Shown here: one piece after another, positions 43,227 to 52,991 of the stretch
How the letters are laid out: every line of letters starts with the position of its first letter
Position numbering within the stretch: the first letter of the stretch is position 1
Source of the DNA: Nemertoderma westbladi
Lineage: Eukaryota > Xenacoelomorpha > Nemertodermatida > Nemertodermatidae
Assembly (NCBI GenBank): GCA_032718475.1
Contig: JAUCBJ010007151.1
Location: 1-52,991, forward strand
Reading direction: 5' to 3'
Length of the DNA stretch: 52,991 nt
The notes under the pieces: model-generated
The model's input: the letters and a program-made list of their open reading frames with translations, nothing else
Told to the model about the DNA's origin: nothing
The model's database searches: none
Position numbers and translations under genes: made by a program

Positions 43227-43819
43227 CTGCTGAGAAGTAGCAGTGCAGCGAGGTGACCAACACCTGTGTCAGTGTGTAGGCCTAGGCTATCCTACAAAGT
43301 ACAGAAGTACCTAGGCCTTCTTCGGTAGGGATTAAGCATTTATTTATCTATTTATATATTTAGCTTAGGCCTATTTCAGTGTATTTACAGTAACAGAGTA
43401 AGTTGAGCATACATGTCTGCCGGTAGCCGGTATAACATCAGGAAACATCCCACAACTGCACAATGTACATGTAGGCCTAAGTACAAGCCACAATGTAAAA
43501 AAAACCAGCACCACACAACACAATACCAGCAGAGTACTGGAGTAGTATTAATAATTAAGGTAACATCTATGCAGTGTTAGACAGGCCGCCAATGATAAAT
43601 CATTAAAAAAAATGCTGATCTGTGATTGGATTTGATGCAATTGAGGCTAATCATTGTATTGGTTCTTCCAGTCTAATCTAATTAGACTGAACTAGGAATA
43701 GAATAGACTGGAAAATGTTGGTGCATATAGAAATTAGACTGATCTAACTCTAGACTGAGTCTACACTAATTAGTGAACTAATTAGACTCATTCTATTCTA
43801 AATTGGTGCATATCACCCC

Positions 43820-44298
43820 AGGTTTTAATAAATTCTCACTGACAAGCGATTAAAATTTGTGCTTTTTTAAGAAATAATGTATGACTGTTCGGTACCTCTA
43901 GGAAGGATAACTTATCACTATTTCGCGTACTATACGCTTCATTATTAACATTTTGTCATTGGTGGGGGATTAGTTTATAGACTAGCCTAAATACATCTTA
44001 CGACCCCTACGAATTCCATCCCCCACCAGTAATTCATATATTGGAGACATAAATGTAGACGTTTTGCCTCTTACCCTAATGAAACAATTATCTATAGGCC
44101 TATTAAATATAATGTGAATTTTATCCCGTATTAATTAAATCTAATAACTATTTACATCATTGTGTGCAAAGTAGCACTTTGCAGCGTTATGACCCGAGTT
44201 TATTTATGTACCGAGCGAGCGCAGCGAGGGAGGTTTACATCAATAAACAAGGGTCTTTAACACTGAAAAGTGACCTTTGCAAGCAATGATGTATGTAA
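43820..44298. other. Noncoding stretch
   Basis: No gene is seen. It contains a GCAAAGTAGCACTTTGCAGC word (about 44167) that recurs at 44828. Confidence 0.5.
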
Positions 44299-44899
44299 TT
44301 TTGTTACATTATGTCAACTTATCAGCGTTCGGTTTGTGAAGAAAGGATTTTATGGATACTCATTTATACATTTTAATCATGTACTATATCGAATATAAGT
44401 GAAATTTATTAACATGACATGTTAATAAATGTGTACCAGTGTACATTGTACACTGGTACACAGTATGAATTATACATTTAAATCTAATTAAAGTTTATTG
44501 GAAGTTATCTCCTGCTTGGATGTGATAAATCGTTAATCCATCTTGACTATAGTCGACTGAAGCAAACTTAGTCACCGTCTGTGTCCGTACAGTTTTACTG
44601 AACACTGTCGTCACTTTCTTTGGTTAATTTAGTGTCTTCTATTGGACGCTTCGCCATAATGGATTACAGTACATGTTAAACAATTATTTACATCCAGTAG
44701 CTAGTCCCGTCACTGCAAATTGGATAATAAAGCTGCAATCATTAACATAAATGGAAATAATACATTCTGGAATACGGTAATTGAAGTTGTTTCCATGTCA
44801 TTGATTACTTTGCAACGTTCCGCAACGCTGCAAAGTAGTACTTTGCAGCGATATGAGTAATTCACCAGAACGCTGTTAAGTTGACATAATGTAACAAAA
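44299..44899. mobile_element. ~600-bp TIR element with central palindromes
   Basis: The 32-nt ends, TTTTGTTACATTATGTCAAC onward at 44299-44330 and the reverse complement at 44868-44899, differ at one visible position. The interior has two adjacent perfect palindromes: TTATTAACATG-A-CATGTTAATAA (44407-44429) and 15-bp arms starting GTGTACCAGTGTACA (44431-44461). A third lies at 44826-44850, with CGCTGCAAAGTA arms. There is no protein. The small minus-strand ORF is chance. Confidence 0.6.
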
Positions 44900-45709
44900 T
44901 ATTGTAACAAACATTTTATTTTTTTTATTTTTAGATAATCTAAATAATATTTGTCATTTGGGTGGCTCCAAGGGGACATTGTCTTGTAAGAACCATTATA
45001 TTTTTTAGTGGCCCTTTATGAACAGTGACTAATTAAGGCCATTTCGAACTTTTGGCTCAAATGGAACATGGTCTTGCATGGGCCATTGCCTTTTCAAAGG
45101 CGTTTGATAAAAATTGGCTAATATCGGGCCACATTATAGCTAAGTGGCTCCAAGCGACACTATCCAATATGGGCCATTTCAGATTTGAATGGCTTTAAGG
45201 GAAAATTGCCTAATATATATGAAATATATTTCATATGTAAGTGGCTCTAATGGACAATGTCTTGTAAGAGCCATTTCATTTTTTGGTGGCCCTTTATGAA
45301 CAGTGTCCAATAGAGGTCATTTTAAATTTTAGTGGCTCCAATGGAATATTGTATTGCATGGGACAATCCTTTTTAAAGGTTTTTATAAATATATTCAAAT
45401 TAAATTAAACAATATTAGATAAAGCGGTTTTTTTGTGAGAGAAATCCTGAAGTCCAATTTTTTCTTTTGAAAAATAGCTTTTATCATGAGGTTTTTATTC
45501 TAGAACATTTGACATTTTAACAGTAAGATTGTAGCTAGAAATTTTGATTTCGTGTTTGCTAGTACTTTTTATTAGCTAGTGAAACAATAAAAATTTAAAA
45601 AAAAATTTCTTGTTGAAATTACTTTAATCATTGCTTTTATTATTTATTAGCTACCATAAATTTTACTAGATATCATGATAATTTAATTGAAAAATTTCAA
45701 AAATTTTAA
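44900..45709. repeat. GGCC-rich repeat region with a 278-bp-spaced duplication
   Basis: A ~65-nt block at 44963 (GTGGCTCCAAGGGGACATTG, TTTTTAGTGGCCCTTTATGA) recurs at 45241. Many single GTGGCT and GGGCCATT words lie between. The remainder to 45709 is AT-rich. Confidence 0.6.
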
Positions 45710-45999
45710 GACCGCGTTTACACTACCGAGTCAAAGTCAAGGTCAAATTCAAAAGAAAATAAATATAGCTAGCTAGCAATAATAAATAATAATACATTAT
45801 TTAGGCCTAATATAATACATAAGGGCATTCTAGAAAAAATTAATTTCATGTGATATGTTTTACATTTTGTCTTTTAAAACCCTATTAGTACCGGGCTATA
45901 AAATGTTGTACAAATACCGGGGGGGGGGGGGGGGGGGGGGTCATATTGACCCTTCCCCCTCTTAAATCTACAAATATTAACGAAAACGTCTGAATTTAC

Positions 46000-46660
46000 G
46001 GTAACGCGTCATTAGGTCCTTTGGTCGTTAGGTCCCGCGTCATTAGGTCCTGTGAGTGGTCGTTAGGTCCTGCGGCATTAGGTCCTGCGGCGTTAAGTCC
46101 TGCGTCATTAGGTCCTGCGACATTAGGTCTTCTATAATAGCGTCATTAGGTCCTTTGGTCGTTAGGTCCTGCGTCATTAGGTCCTCTGCGGCTTTGGCGA
46201 TTGGGGGGTTTCCAGATTTTTCAGTTTTTTTAATTTTTCATTTCACATTTCATTTTGTCATTTTTCATAGTTATAAAGTTAACGTTATGAGAAATATTTT
46301 CGACTAAAACAGGTCGAGCGCAACGAGGCTTGTAATGTTCTATGGTGACGAGTACTGCGTCCCTAAACCATTCTCCTAAACTAGTACCTACGATATTGCC
46401 ATATACCTTATACCAGTATACAGTGGCCTACCGGACACCGGTACCTGTCCTGCTGTCAGCCTGTTCACTGTACAGTAACGACGCAGGCAGGCAGGACCTA
46501 ACGACGCTCCACAGGACCTAACGTCGCACGATATGACACAACAGGACCTAATGACGCAGGACCTAATGTCGCAGGACCTAATGCCTCAGGACCTAACGAC
46601 GCAGGACCTAACGACGCAGGACCTAACGACCAAAGGACCCAACGACGCGGAACCGAATTT
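46000..46660. mobile_element. Foldback-like module with inverted arrays of a ~15-bp repeat
   Basis: The left side (46000-46197) has about ten units of the type CGTCATTAGGTCCT or GGTCGTTAGGTCCTG. The right side (46493-46660) has the reverse complement, GCAGGACCTAACGAC, in about nine units. The outermost blocks also match in inversion (ACGCGTCATTAGGTCCTTTG and its counterpart near 46630-46660). The middle is about 300 bp without an ORF of interest. This architecture matches foldback elements. Confidence 0.75.
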
Positions 46661-46675
46661 ACTGGGGTGGTAATA

Positions 46676-47800
46676 TTGTGGCAGCACCAAAATTACCAGT
46701 TGTGCACAATTTTCACAAAATTTGAAAGTTACATTTTTCGGCTAATTGTTTTTCAATATAGGTTTTCTGGGGCGCAAAATACATTGGAAAATATTTAAAA
46801 ATGATATGATTACCATAAATGGCTGTTTAGTCCTCTCTGCGTAGGAAAAAAATGAAAAAACAAGTAACCAGCACTTTTCAGTTAGAACACAACATTTTTA
46901 ATTCACTTATATGATGCTATAAATTCACATTTTCAGGTTTTCTAGGGCGCTGATTCTAATGGAATACATTTCAAATATGCCAGATCATTGCTACTTGTAT
47001 TTTTCGGCGTAATTTGAAAAATTTTGGTGCTAGCACCAAATTTCGTACCCATCACCAAAAAGTACAAGTTTGCGATGTCCAGTGCTGTTTTTATTGATTC
47101 CATCGGAATCAGGACCCTCATAAACCCGTATAACGCAAGAAACAAGATGATACTATCTACTGATCAATTTACTCATTTTCCAAAATTTGGTGCTGGCACA
47201 ACAATTTTCACCCACCGGCGAAAAATACAAGTTTGAAAACTCTTATGAAATTTTTACTGTTTCCATTGAATTCAGAACCATAACAAACCCGTATAACGCA
47301 GGAAACAAGATGGGACAATTGATATATTTGATGGTGTTCAAAATTTGGTGCTAGCACCACATTTTGCACCCACTTCTGAAAAATACAAGTTTGAGATGTC
47401 TAGTTCGATAATTATATATTCCATTGAATTCAGAACAGCCATAAACCTCTAAAATGCAAGAAATAAATTGTCACAAGCAATTTTATCTCTTGAATGGATT
47501 TTCAAAATTTCGTGCTAGCACCAAAATTTGCACACAGCACCGAAAAATACAAGTTTGATACGCTTGGTGCAACTCGTATATATTTCATCGAAATGAGAAC
47601 CCAAAAAAACCCCAATTGCGTAAAAAATAAGTTTCAAACAATCAATTTACAAAATTGACATATTTCACAATCTGGTGCTGGCACCGAAATTTGGCACCCG
47701 CCGAAAAGAACAAGTTTGAAATTTCTAAATCAATTTATATGAATTCCATCCAATTGCTAAGACCAAAAAACCGGTGTAAATAAAAAAATAGAGATGTTAC
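46676..47800. repeat. ~161-bp tandem array, about five clear copies
   Basis: GGTGCTAGCACC or GGTGCTGGCAC occurs at about 47027, 47188, 47346, 47511 and 47672, spaced 158-165 bp. Each is followed by CCGAAAAATACAAGTTTG-like and GTATAACGCAAGAAACAA-like words. A more degenerate copy may start at 46678. The copies differ considerably, so the array is old. Confidence 0.8.
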
Positions 47801-48093
47801 AATTCATATTTGATGAAATGTAATTTTTAAAAAACGTCTCAAAAAAAGTGCCAAAAGTAGGGTTAAAAAATGGTGCTATAACTCGAAAACTACCCAATAT
47901 TTTTGAAAACGGTTTTCACTACTAGGAATACAATAGAGTTTTAGGAAAAGTCATAAAATTTCAGATTCCCAACTGCGTTTGTTTCAGAATTATAATAAAA
48001 AAACCACGGGGGGGGGGGGGGTCATATTGGCCCCCTCCCCCCCAGGTTTAATAGGGTTAACTTTGACTTTGACTCGGTAGTGTGAACGCGGGC

Positions 48094-48990
48094 TAAAAAG
48101 TTATTTTATTCATTTTATATACGTATTATATCCATCCCGTACTTTTTAAATACTAACCAGGCCTTTGTCTAAAAAAATATTTGTTCTAGAACATTAATTT
48201 TTTCAAAATAAAATGGCTAAATTTCAAAAAAAATAAATTATCAAAAACTAGCTAGTAAATATTTAATTTGGTGAGAGGTGTATGCATACTGAACCAGTAC
48301 CCACTATTTTACAGTCAAAATAGCCAAGTTGCTATAAAAGTTTCCGGCCACTTTGCTGGTGAAGTTGCTGGTAAAGTTGCCACGTGTAAACATTAAACAG
48401 CGATTAAATTAAATTGCTCCAAACACATTGCTAGTTGCCGAGAAAGTTGCTCTAAAAGTTACCACGTGTAAACTGGCCTTTAGGACAGGGGGCATTGTTT
48501 TGTAGGGGCCATATCCCTTTTAATGGCCTTTTAAGTACATGGTCTAAAGTAGGCCATTTTGCTGCTATTAAAATTCAATAAACATGTCCACTTTCAGTGA
48601 GAAATAGTAAATAAATTCAGAAATTAAAAAAGTCAATGAAAATATAAATCGTAAGATCGATATTATGAAATGTAAGCAAATAAGACAATACCGATGGATC
48701 GTACGAAATATTGTTATTTTCGCAGACTACATATTAAATTTAGAAATGAAGCGACATATTAAACACCTTTAACTAAGAATTATATTCTGTCATGAAATCG
48801 GCTATTTCTCCGCCGATTTTTGCTGGAATGATTTGAAATTTGTTCAGAAATGTTGACACTTGTTCAGAATACCATTTGCACAAAAAGGCACTTTTGGCCA
48901 CAGCAGAGTGCCATTTTGTGGCCTATTTTTTAAATTATTTGGTTTGGCCATTTTTAAACACACCAGATGATAATTAGTACCAATAAAAAA
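48094..48990. other. Noncoding stretch with shared repeat pieces
   Basis: A GGCC-word cluster lies at 48480-48560. From about 48805 the sequence matches the interior of the 17194-18095 element (CTATTTCTCCGCC, GGCACTTTTGGCC) and also 52570-52690. No gene is seen. Confidence 0.5.
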
Positions 48991-49054
48991 TATAGGTCTA
49001 CATCCACTGAAGTGCCCATCCTGAAGTGAAATCCCAAGTGAAGTGCGATATCAA

Positions 49055-50000
49055 GATTTCCTTAGAATATGTCCTGAATTAGAAATACAGAGATATGAAA
49101 TGGCCCTAAAACCTAAAACAAATATATTAAATGGCCTTCCCAGGAAAATACACCCATGTTAGATTGAGTTCATAATCTACAGTTAATTACTTTAAATTTA
49201 TTAACAGTGGCCCCTTTATAATATCAAAATATAAAATATGGCCCTAAATTCATAAATTAATTTTATTGATGTCTATTGGCAGAAATAGACTGGCAGACAG
49301 ACATGTGTCAAACGGAAAAGGCAGGGGGAAAGATAATTGGGATTACAATCAGAGATGTGAGGCAAAGGTGGCTTCTACTGCTTGCCTTGCCATTTGCCCA
49401 TTGCCTTATAAGTTAATAATAAGAGTAAGTAATAATAGTAAAGTGAAATTCTCCTCCAGTTTCGTTATTTATGATACGTTAAGCTGAAACTTGTGAAATC
49501 AATACTATAATACAACCTGCGCTGTATCATTGGGGAGAAACTGATCCATAGGGCCTATGCAGATTTTTAAGTTTTTTATATGCAGTTACATTAAGCTGAA
49601 ACTTGTGAAATCAATACTATAATACAACCTGCGCTGCATCATTGGGGAGAAACTGATCCATAGGGCCTATGCAGATTTTTAAGTTTTTTATATGCAGTTA
49701 CATTAAGCTGAAACTTGTGAAATCAATACTATAATACAACCTGCGCTGCATCATTGGGGAGAAACTGATCCATAGAGCCTATGCAGATTTTTAAGTTTTT
49801 TATATGCAGTTTTAAATTTCACAAAATTTAAAACCTTCGATATTTCATATTTTATAATCATTTTGACGTGACACCTGGCAATCATTATAGTAATAATTAA
49901 GGTGCATAATACTAGCACAGGCACATTTTCCATTCAAAAACGTGCATTTATAATCTCTGTACCTGTAAATTTCAGATTATATCAGGCTCAGCATATTATA
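49055..50000. repeat. Left arm of a large inverted repeat
   Basis: It matches the reverse complement of about 51177-51925: TATCAAGATTTCCTTAGAAT, GATGTCTATTGGCAGAAATA, GTGACACCTGGCAATCATTA. Small ORFs in both arms (49266-49487 and 51433-51678) give the same peptide because of this. They have no domain and are not called as genes. Confidence 0.8.
49481..49811. repeat. Three copies of a 112-bp repeat
   Basis: AAGCTGAAACTTGTGAAATC starts at 49481, 49593 and 49705. Copies two and three are almost identical. The right arm of the inverted repeat holds only part of one copy, so the triplication happened after the arms formed, or was lost there. Confidence 0.9.
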
Positions 50001-51176
50001 GTTAACCCCCTCCCCTCATACCTCCCATACCGTTGTTTTCAGCAGTTATTGTATTATATAATAAATAATATCCACCAAAATCCCAATTGAAGTGTGATAT
50101 CAAGATTTCCTTAGAATATTCCCTGAATTAGAAATACGGAGATATGGCCCTAAAATCTAAAACAAATATATTAAATGGCCTTCCTAGGAAAATACACCAA
50201 TGTTAGATTGAGTTCATTTTACGGGATGCTTCAAGAAGGGCATGGCGCTTCTCTGGAGAGACAAATTTTAGATTTTTCGATTCTACTTCGTATAAGACAT
50301 TTTCTTTTTCTTAATACGGAAATTTATTTAATGATGATGTGTAATTATCAGTTTCAGTGATGTATGCGCTTGCATACATCAATTTCTTGCTACGAATGTG
50401 TTGTTCAAAAACCCGTTCGAGTAACAACATAACATAAATAATTATAACACCTACTTATGGCTCCTACAAATGTAGACCTTGAGCGCTATAGGGTTTTAAT
50501 TCTAACTAATTTTAGGGCTAGCAATAATTATAGTTTTAATGTTAAGACCAAAGACCCTAGAGTATACAAAACAAAGAGGTAAAGTCGCTTTAAGTCCCAT
50601 TGCCATTTAAATGAGCAAGTTAGTAAAGGAGCAGGTTACAGAAGCGTGTTGGCGGAACCAAAACAATAAACGAAAGTTAACACATTTTACAAGATTATGC
50701 AGGTTACTTAATTGGGCCTTGGTTCTTTATTTTGTACTCACCCCTAATATTGTCTCTAATTGATAAAAAGGTATCTGGAGATGTATTAAGAATTATAAGA
50801 TCCTTGAAGAATAACTCTAATAATTTTTGTCGTCAAATGAAACGTAGACCTATGGTTGCACCAACGGAAGAGGTGAAGTCACTTATCCTAGATCAATCGA
50901 AATGAGGTAGCTGCTTGTATAAGGAATCCTACAATTGTTTAGTCACATTGGAAGAACAATATTACAGGCGTGCATTAATGTGTGCAATGCGTGCATGTGT
51001 TAGCATATGTTCGGGGTGTATTCTAATTATGTTCTAACTGTGTTCTCGTGTGTTCCCTTATGTTCTATAATTATTTATATCCGGCGTGCAAAGGCTTGAT
51101 CCAGACCCCTCTAACCATCTCACAATCCAGTCAGGCAGCCTTAGATTTGGCAAAAATGGAATCTGCGTCGATAACA
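50001..51176. other. Spacer of the inverted repeat
   Basis: At 50070-50220 it repeats the outer part of the arm (ATATCAAGATTTCCTTAGAA again). A core-motif copy lies at 50627-50672 (GGAGCAGGTTACAGAAGC ... GAACCAAAACAATAAACG). No gene is recognised. Confidence 0.5.
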
Positions 51177-51995
51177 TCATATAATATGCTGAGTCTGTTA
51201 TAATCTGAAATTTCTTAACAGAGATTAAAACTACATGTTTTTGTATGGAAAATGTGCCTGAGCTAGTATTATGCACCTTAATTATTAATATAATGATTGC
51301 CAGGTGTCACATCAAAACGGTTATAAAATACGAAATATCGAAGGTAAAAATTTTGAGTATTTGGCCCTCTAGCAGTGGACTGGGGAACTGCATATGGATC
51401 AGTTTCTCCCCAATGATGCAGCGCAGGTTGTATTATAGTATTGATTTCACAAGTTTCAGCTTAAACGTATCATAAATAACGAAACTGGAGGAGGATTTCA
51501 CTTTACTATTATTACTTACTTTTATTATTAACTTATAAGGCGATGGGCAAATGGCAAGGCAAGCAGTAGAAGCCAGCTTTGCCTCACATCTCTGATCGTA
51601 ATCCCAATTATCCTTCCCCCTGTTTTTTCCGTTTGACACATGTCTGTCTGCAAGTCTATTTCTGCCAATAGACATCAATAAAATTAATTTATAAATTTAG
51701 GGCCATATTTTATATTTTGATATTATAAAGGGGCCACTGTTAATAAATTTAAAGTAATTAACTGTAGATTATGAACTCAATCTAACATGGGTGTATTTTC
51801 TTAGGAAGGCCATTTAATATATTTGTTTTAGGTTTTAGGGCCATTTCATATCTCTGTATTTCTAAATCAGGGCATATTCTAAGGAAATCTTGATATCTCG
51901 CATTTCAATTGGGATTTGGGTGGATATTAGTTATTATATAATACAATAACTGCTGTAAACAACGGCGGGAAATATGAGGGGAGGGGGTAACTCTG
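51177..51995. repeat. Right arm of the large inverted repeat
   Basis: Reverse complement of the left arm, ending outward in GAGGGGAGGGGGTAAC (about 51975-51990). The latter pairs with GTTAACCCCCTCCCCTC at about 50001-50017. Confidence 0.8.
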
Positions 51996-52104
51996 TGAAA
52001 CAGTACAACGTGCCCGTGCGTGTCTGAGTCTGTATTCACAGATATACGCACTATAATCACATACTCTTTGCCGGAGTCATGATTGCTGCATAGAGCATTG
52101 ATAC

Positions 52105-52575
52105 CAACCGTGACAGTGGAACAGATGGTGACTCCCCCCCCCCCCCCCCAGGTCGGCGAGGTCTCAAGTGTTTGGAACTCATTCAACCTAAATACACGTG
52201 CAGAACTCACTCAAAAAATCAAAATGATATTCGCGCTAGTTCCAAAGAATGGTAACCTAACACACTTTGGATCTTTTCATGAAATCACGTTGATCTCAAT
52301 TACTGCAAGGATATAATACAGTACATTTTTATAGAATCACAATGGTCGCTTTTGTTTTTGATTACCGATAATTAGCTCCCTGATATTGTTCAAATATAAT
52401 CTAATGAGCAGACCCGATCCCGATCTGATCTGCAGAATACCTTTGCTGGGAAACAGAAATCTGAAAAGGTTCTTAAAATTCATATCATACGTTTTGAATG
52501 ACTAAAATTATGGAGAAGGGGGGGGGGGGTGGGGGGGGGGGGGATTCACCAGTCACCATATGTTCCACTGTCAAG
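52105..52575. repeat. Inverted poly-C/poly-G ends around a LINE remnant
   Basis: GACAGTGGAACAGATGGTGA then ACT and a C run (52109-52150) is matched in inversion by a G run, then AGTCACCATATGTTCCACTG, TC (52519-52575). The enclosed 0.4 kb carries the degenerate LINE piece. Confidence 0.6.
52160..52316 (+). pseudogene. Degenerate LINE reverse transcriptase fragment
   Basis: The plus-strand frame contains LVPKNGNLTHFGSFHEITLI then SITARI. This aligns with VPVPKKGNLTLYGSFRGISL, ISIAAKL of the LINE at 34227-37458. It is short, diverged and ends in a stop, so it is an old relative rather than a recent copy. Confidence 0.65.
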
Positions 52576-52991
52576 GCAAAAAAAGGCACTTTTGGCCACA
52601 GCAGAGTGCCATTTTGTGGCCTATTTTTTTTAATTATTTGGTTTGGCCATTTTTAAACACACCAGACGATATTTAGTACCACAAAAAATAACTTTCAAAT
52701 ATAGTTTGAGATTTCAAAATGTTTCAGATTTAGTCATTAAAAACGTATTATGTTAATTCTAGGAAAAGTTAAGGGGTTTGAATATTGAGTATTTCTGTGA
52801 ATACAGACTCAGACACACACGGGCACGATGTTAATCCCCCCCCCCCCCATACTTGCCACCGTTGTTAACAACAGTTATTGTATCATATAATAAAAAATAT
52901 AGGTCTACACCCAAATCCCAATTGAAGTGCGATATCAAGATTTCCTTAGAATATGCCCTGAATTAGAAATACAAAGATATGAAATGGCCCT
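52576..52991. repeat. Direct-repeat copy of the 48.9-49.1 kb sequence, running off the window
   Basis: AAAGGCACTTTTGGCCACAG and TTTGGTTTGGCCATTTTTAA repeat 48895-48960. TGCGATATCAAGATTTCCTT onward repeats 49048-49130. A C run lies at about 52837-52848. The copy continues past the window end. Confidence 0.75.

Larger units (their letters stand above)
38673..43819. mobile_element. PIF/Harbinger DNA transposon, ~5.1 kb
   Basis: The ends read GGGGTGGTATGCACCAA at 38673 and its near reverse complement TTGGTGCATATCACCCC up to 43819. Each end carries a second TATGCACCAA box 73-84 bp inward (about 38752 and 43719). Between them are repeated ATTAGACTGAACTAGG-like palindromic words. It encloses a DDE transposase on plus and a Myb/SANT-like protein on minus, the two-gene layout of this superfamily. 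I did not see the expected 3-bp duplication; the flanks are ACA and AGG. Both genes are open. Confidence 0.85.
45710..48093. mobile_element. 2.4-kb non-autonomous TIR element at a TTAA-type site
   Basis: The left end GACCGCGTTTACACTACCGA, then GTCAAAGTCAA, is matched by the reverse complement at 48057-48093 (GCCCGCGTTCACACTACCGA). It is flanked by TTAA (45706-45709) and TAAA (48094-48097), suggesting a TTAA target with one change, as in piggyBac or Kolobok. Inside are paired G runs with TCATATTGACCC or TCATATTGGCCC (45919 and 48008), a foldback-like module (about 46000-46660) and a 161-bp tandem array. No transposase is present. The superfamily is uncertain. Confidence 0.7.

Noticed and set aside
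38670-43822. 3-bp target duplication at the Harbinger ends
   Set aside because: The flanks are ACA and AGG; no TTA/TAA duplication is visible with the ends I set.
49266-51678. Matching ORFs (MMSIGRNRLADRHVSNG) in both inverted arms as a gene pair
   Set aside because: They are the same repeat read in opposite orientation, short, without a domain.

Overview
This window is animal (metazoan) nuclear DNA. It is AT-rich and dominated by transposable elements and tandem repeats, with very few host genes. The evidence is a recognisable general vesicular transport factor p115/USO1 gene, a type II membrane protein with a fibrinogen-related domain, and remains of BEL/Pao, RTE-like and PIF/Harbinger elements. 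TAGGCCTA and ACCGGT words are frequent and poly-G/poly-C runs of about 8-23 nt recur. An aquatic invertebrate is plausible, but I cannot name the phylum from sequence alone.

Layout. 1-2.1 kb: a small inverted-repeat element, then a 25-bp minisatellite interrupted by a poly-G-ended MITE. 2.3-4.2 kb (minus): an intronless transmembrane fibrinogen-domain gene with a repetitive, basic cytoplasmic tail. 4.3-8.6 kb: intergenic DNA with tRNA-like fragments, a truncated LINE and a 67-bp tandem array. 8.8-12.1 kb (minus): a single-exon, apparently complete p115/USO1 gene whose usual acidic tail is replaced by a glycine-rich 11-residue repeat. 12.1-19.3 kb: nested MITEs, including a TA-flanked hairpin element inside one arm of an older inverted repeat whose other arm preserves the empty site, and a TTA-flanked 902-bp element. 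19.3-22.2 kb: one possible lone exon, a 63-bp minisatellite with a higher-order duplication, and a LINE fragment.

25.2-34.2 kb: two different, broken BEL/Pao retrotransposons. They are linked by a nearly identical 0.3-kb inverted repeat, and the second is interrupted by a nearly intact LINE (34.2-37.5 kb, minus). 38.7-43.8 kb: a PIF/Harbinger transposon with both of its proteins open (DDE transposase and Myb/SANT-like partner) and matching terminal motifs. 44-53 kb: further non-autonomous elements. These include a 2.4-kb element flanked by TTAA/TAAA that contains a foldback-like module and a 161-bp tandem array, and a large inverted/direct repeat complex that runs off the window end.

The two host genes are probably unrelated in function: p115 tethers vesicles at the Golgi, and the fibrinogen-domain protein would sit at a membrane with its C-terminus outside. 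The mobile-element layer is the more unusual part. A core of about 45 nt (GGAGCAGGTTACA, a variable middle, TAACCAAAACAATAAAC) recurs in otherwise different elements across the window, and long G runs sit at the ends of several unrelated elements. Several automatically called ORF starts were TTG codons, so I moved the p115, fibrinogen-domain and LINE starts to real ATGs.
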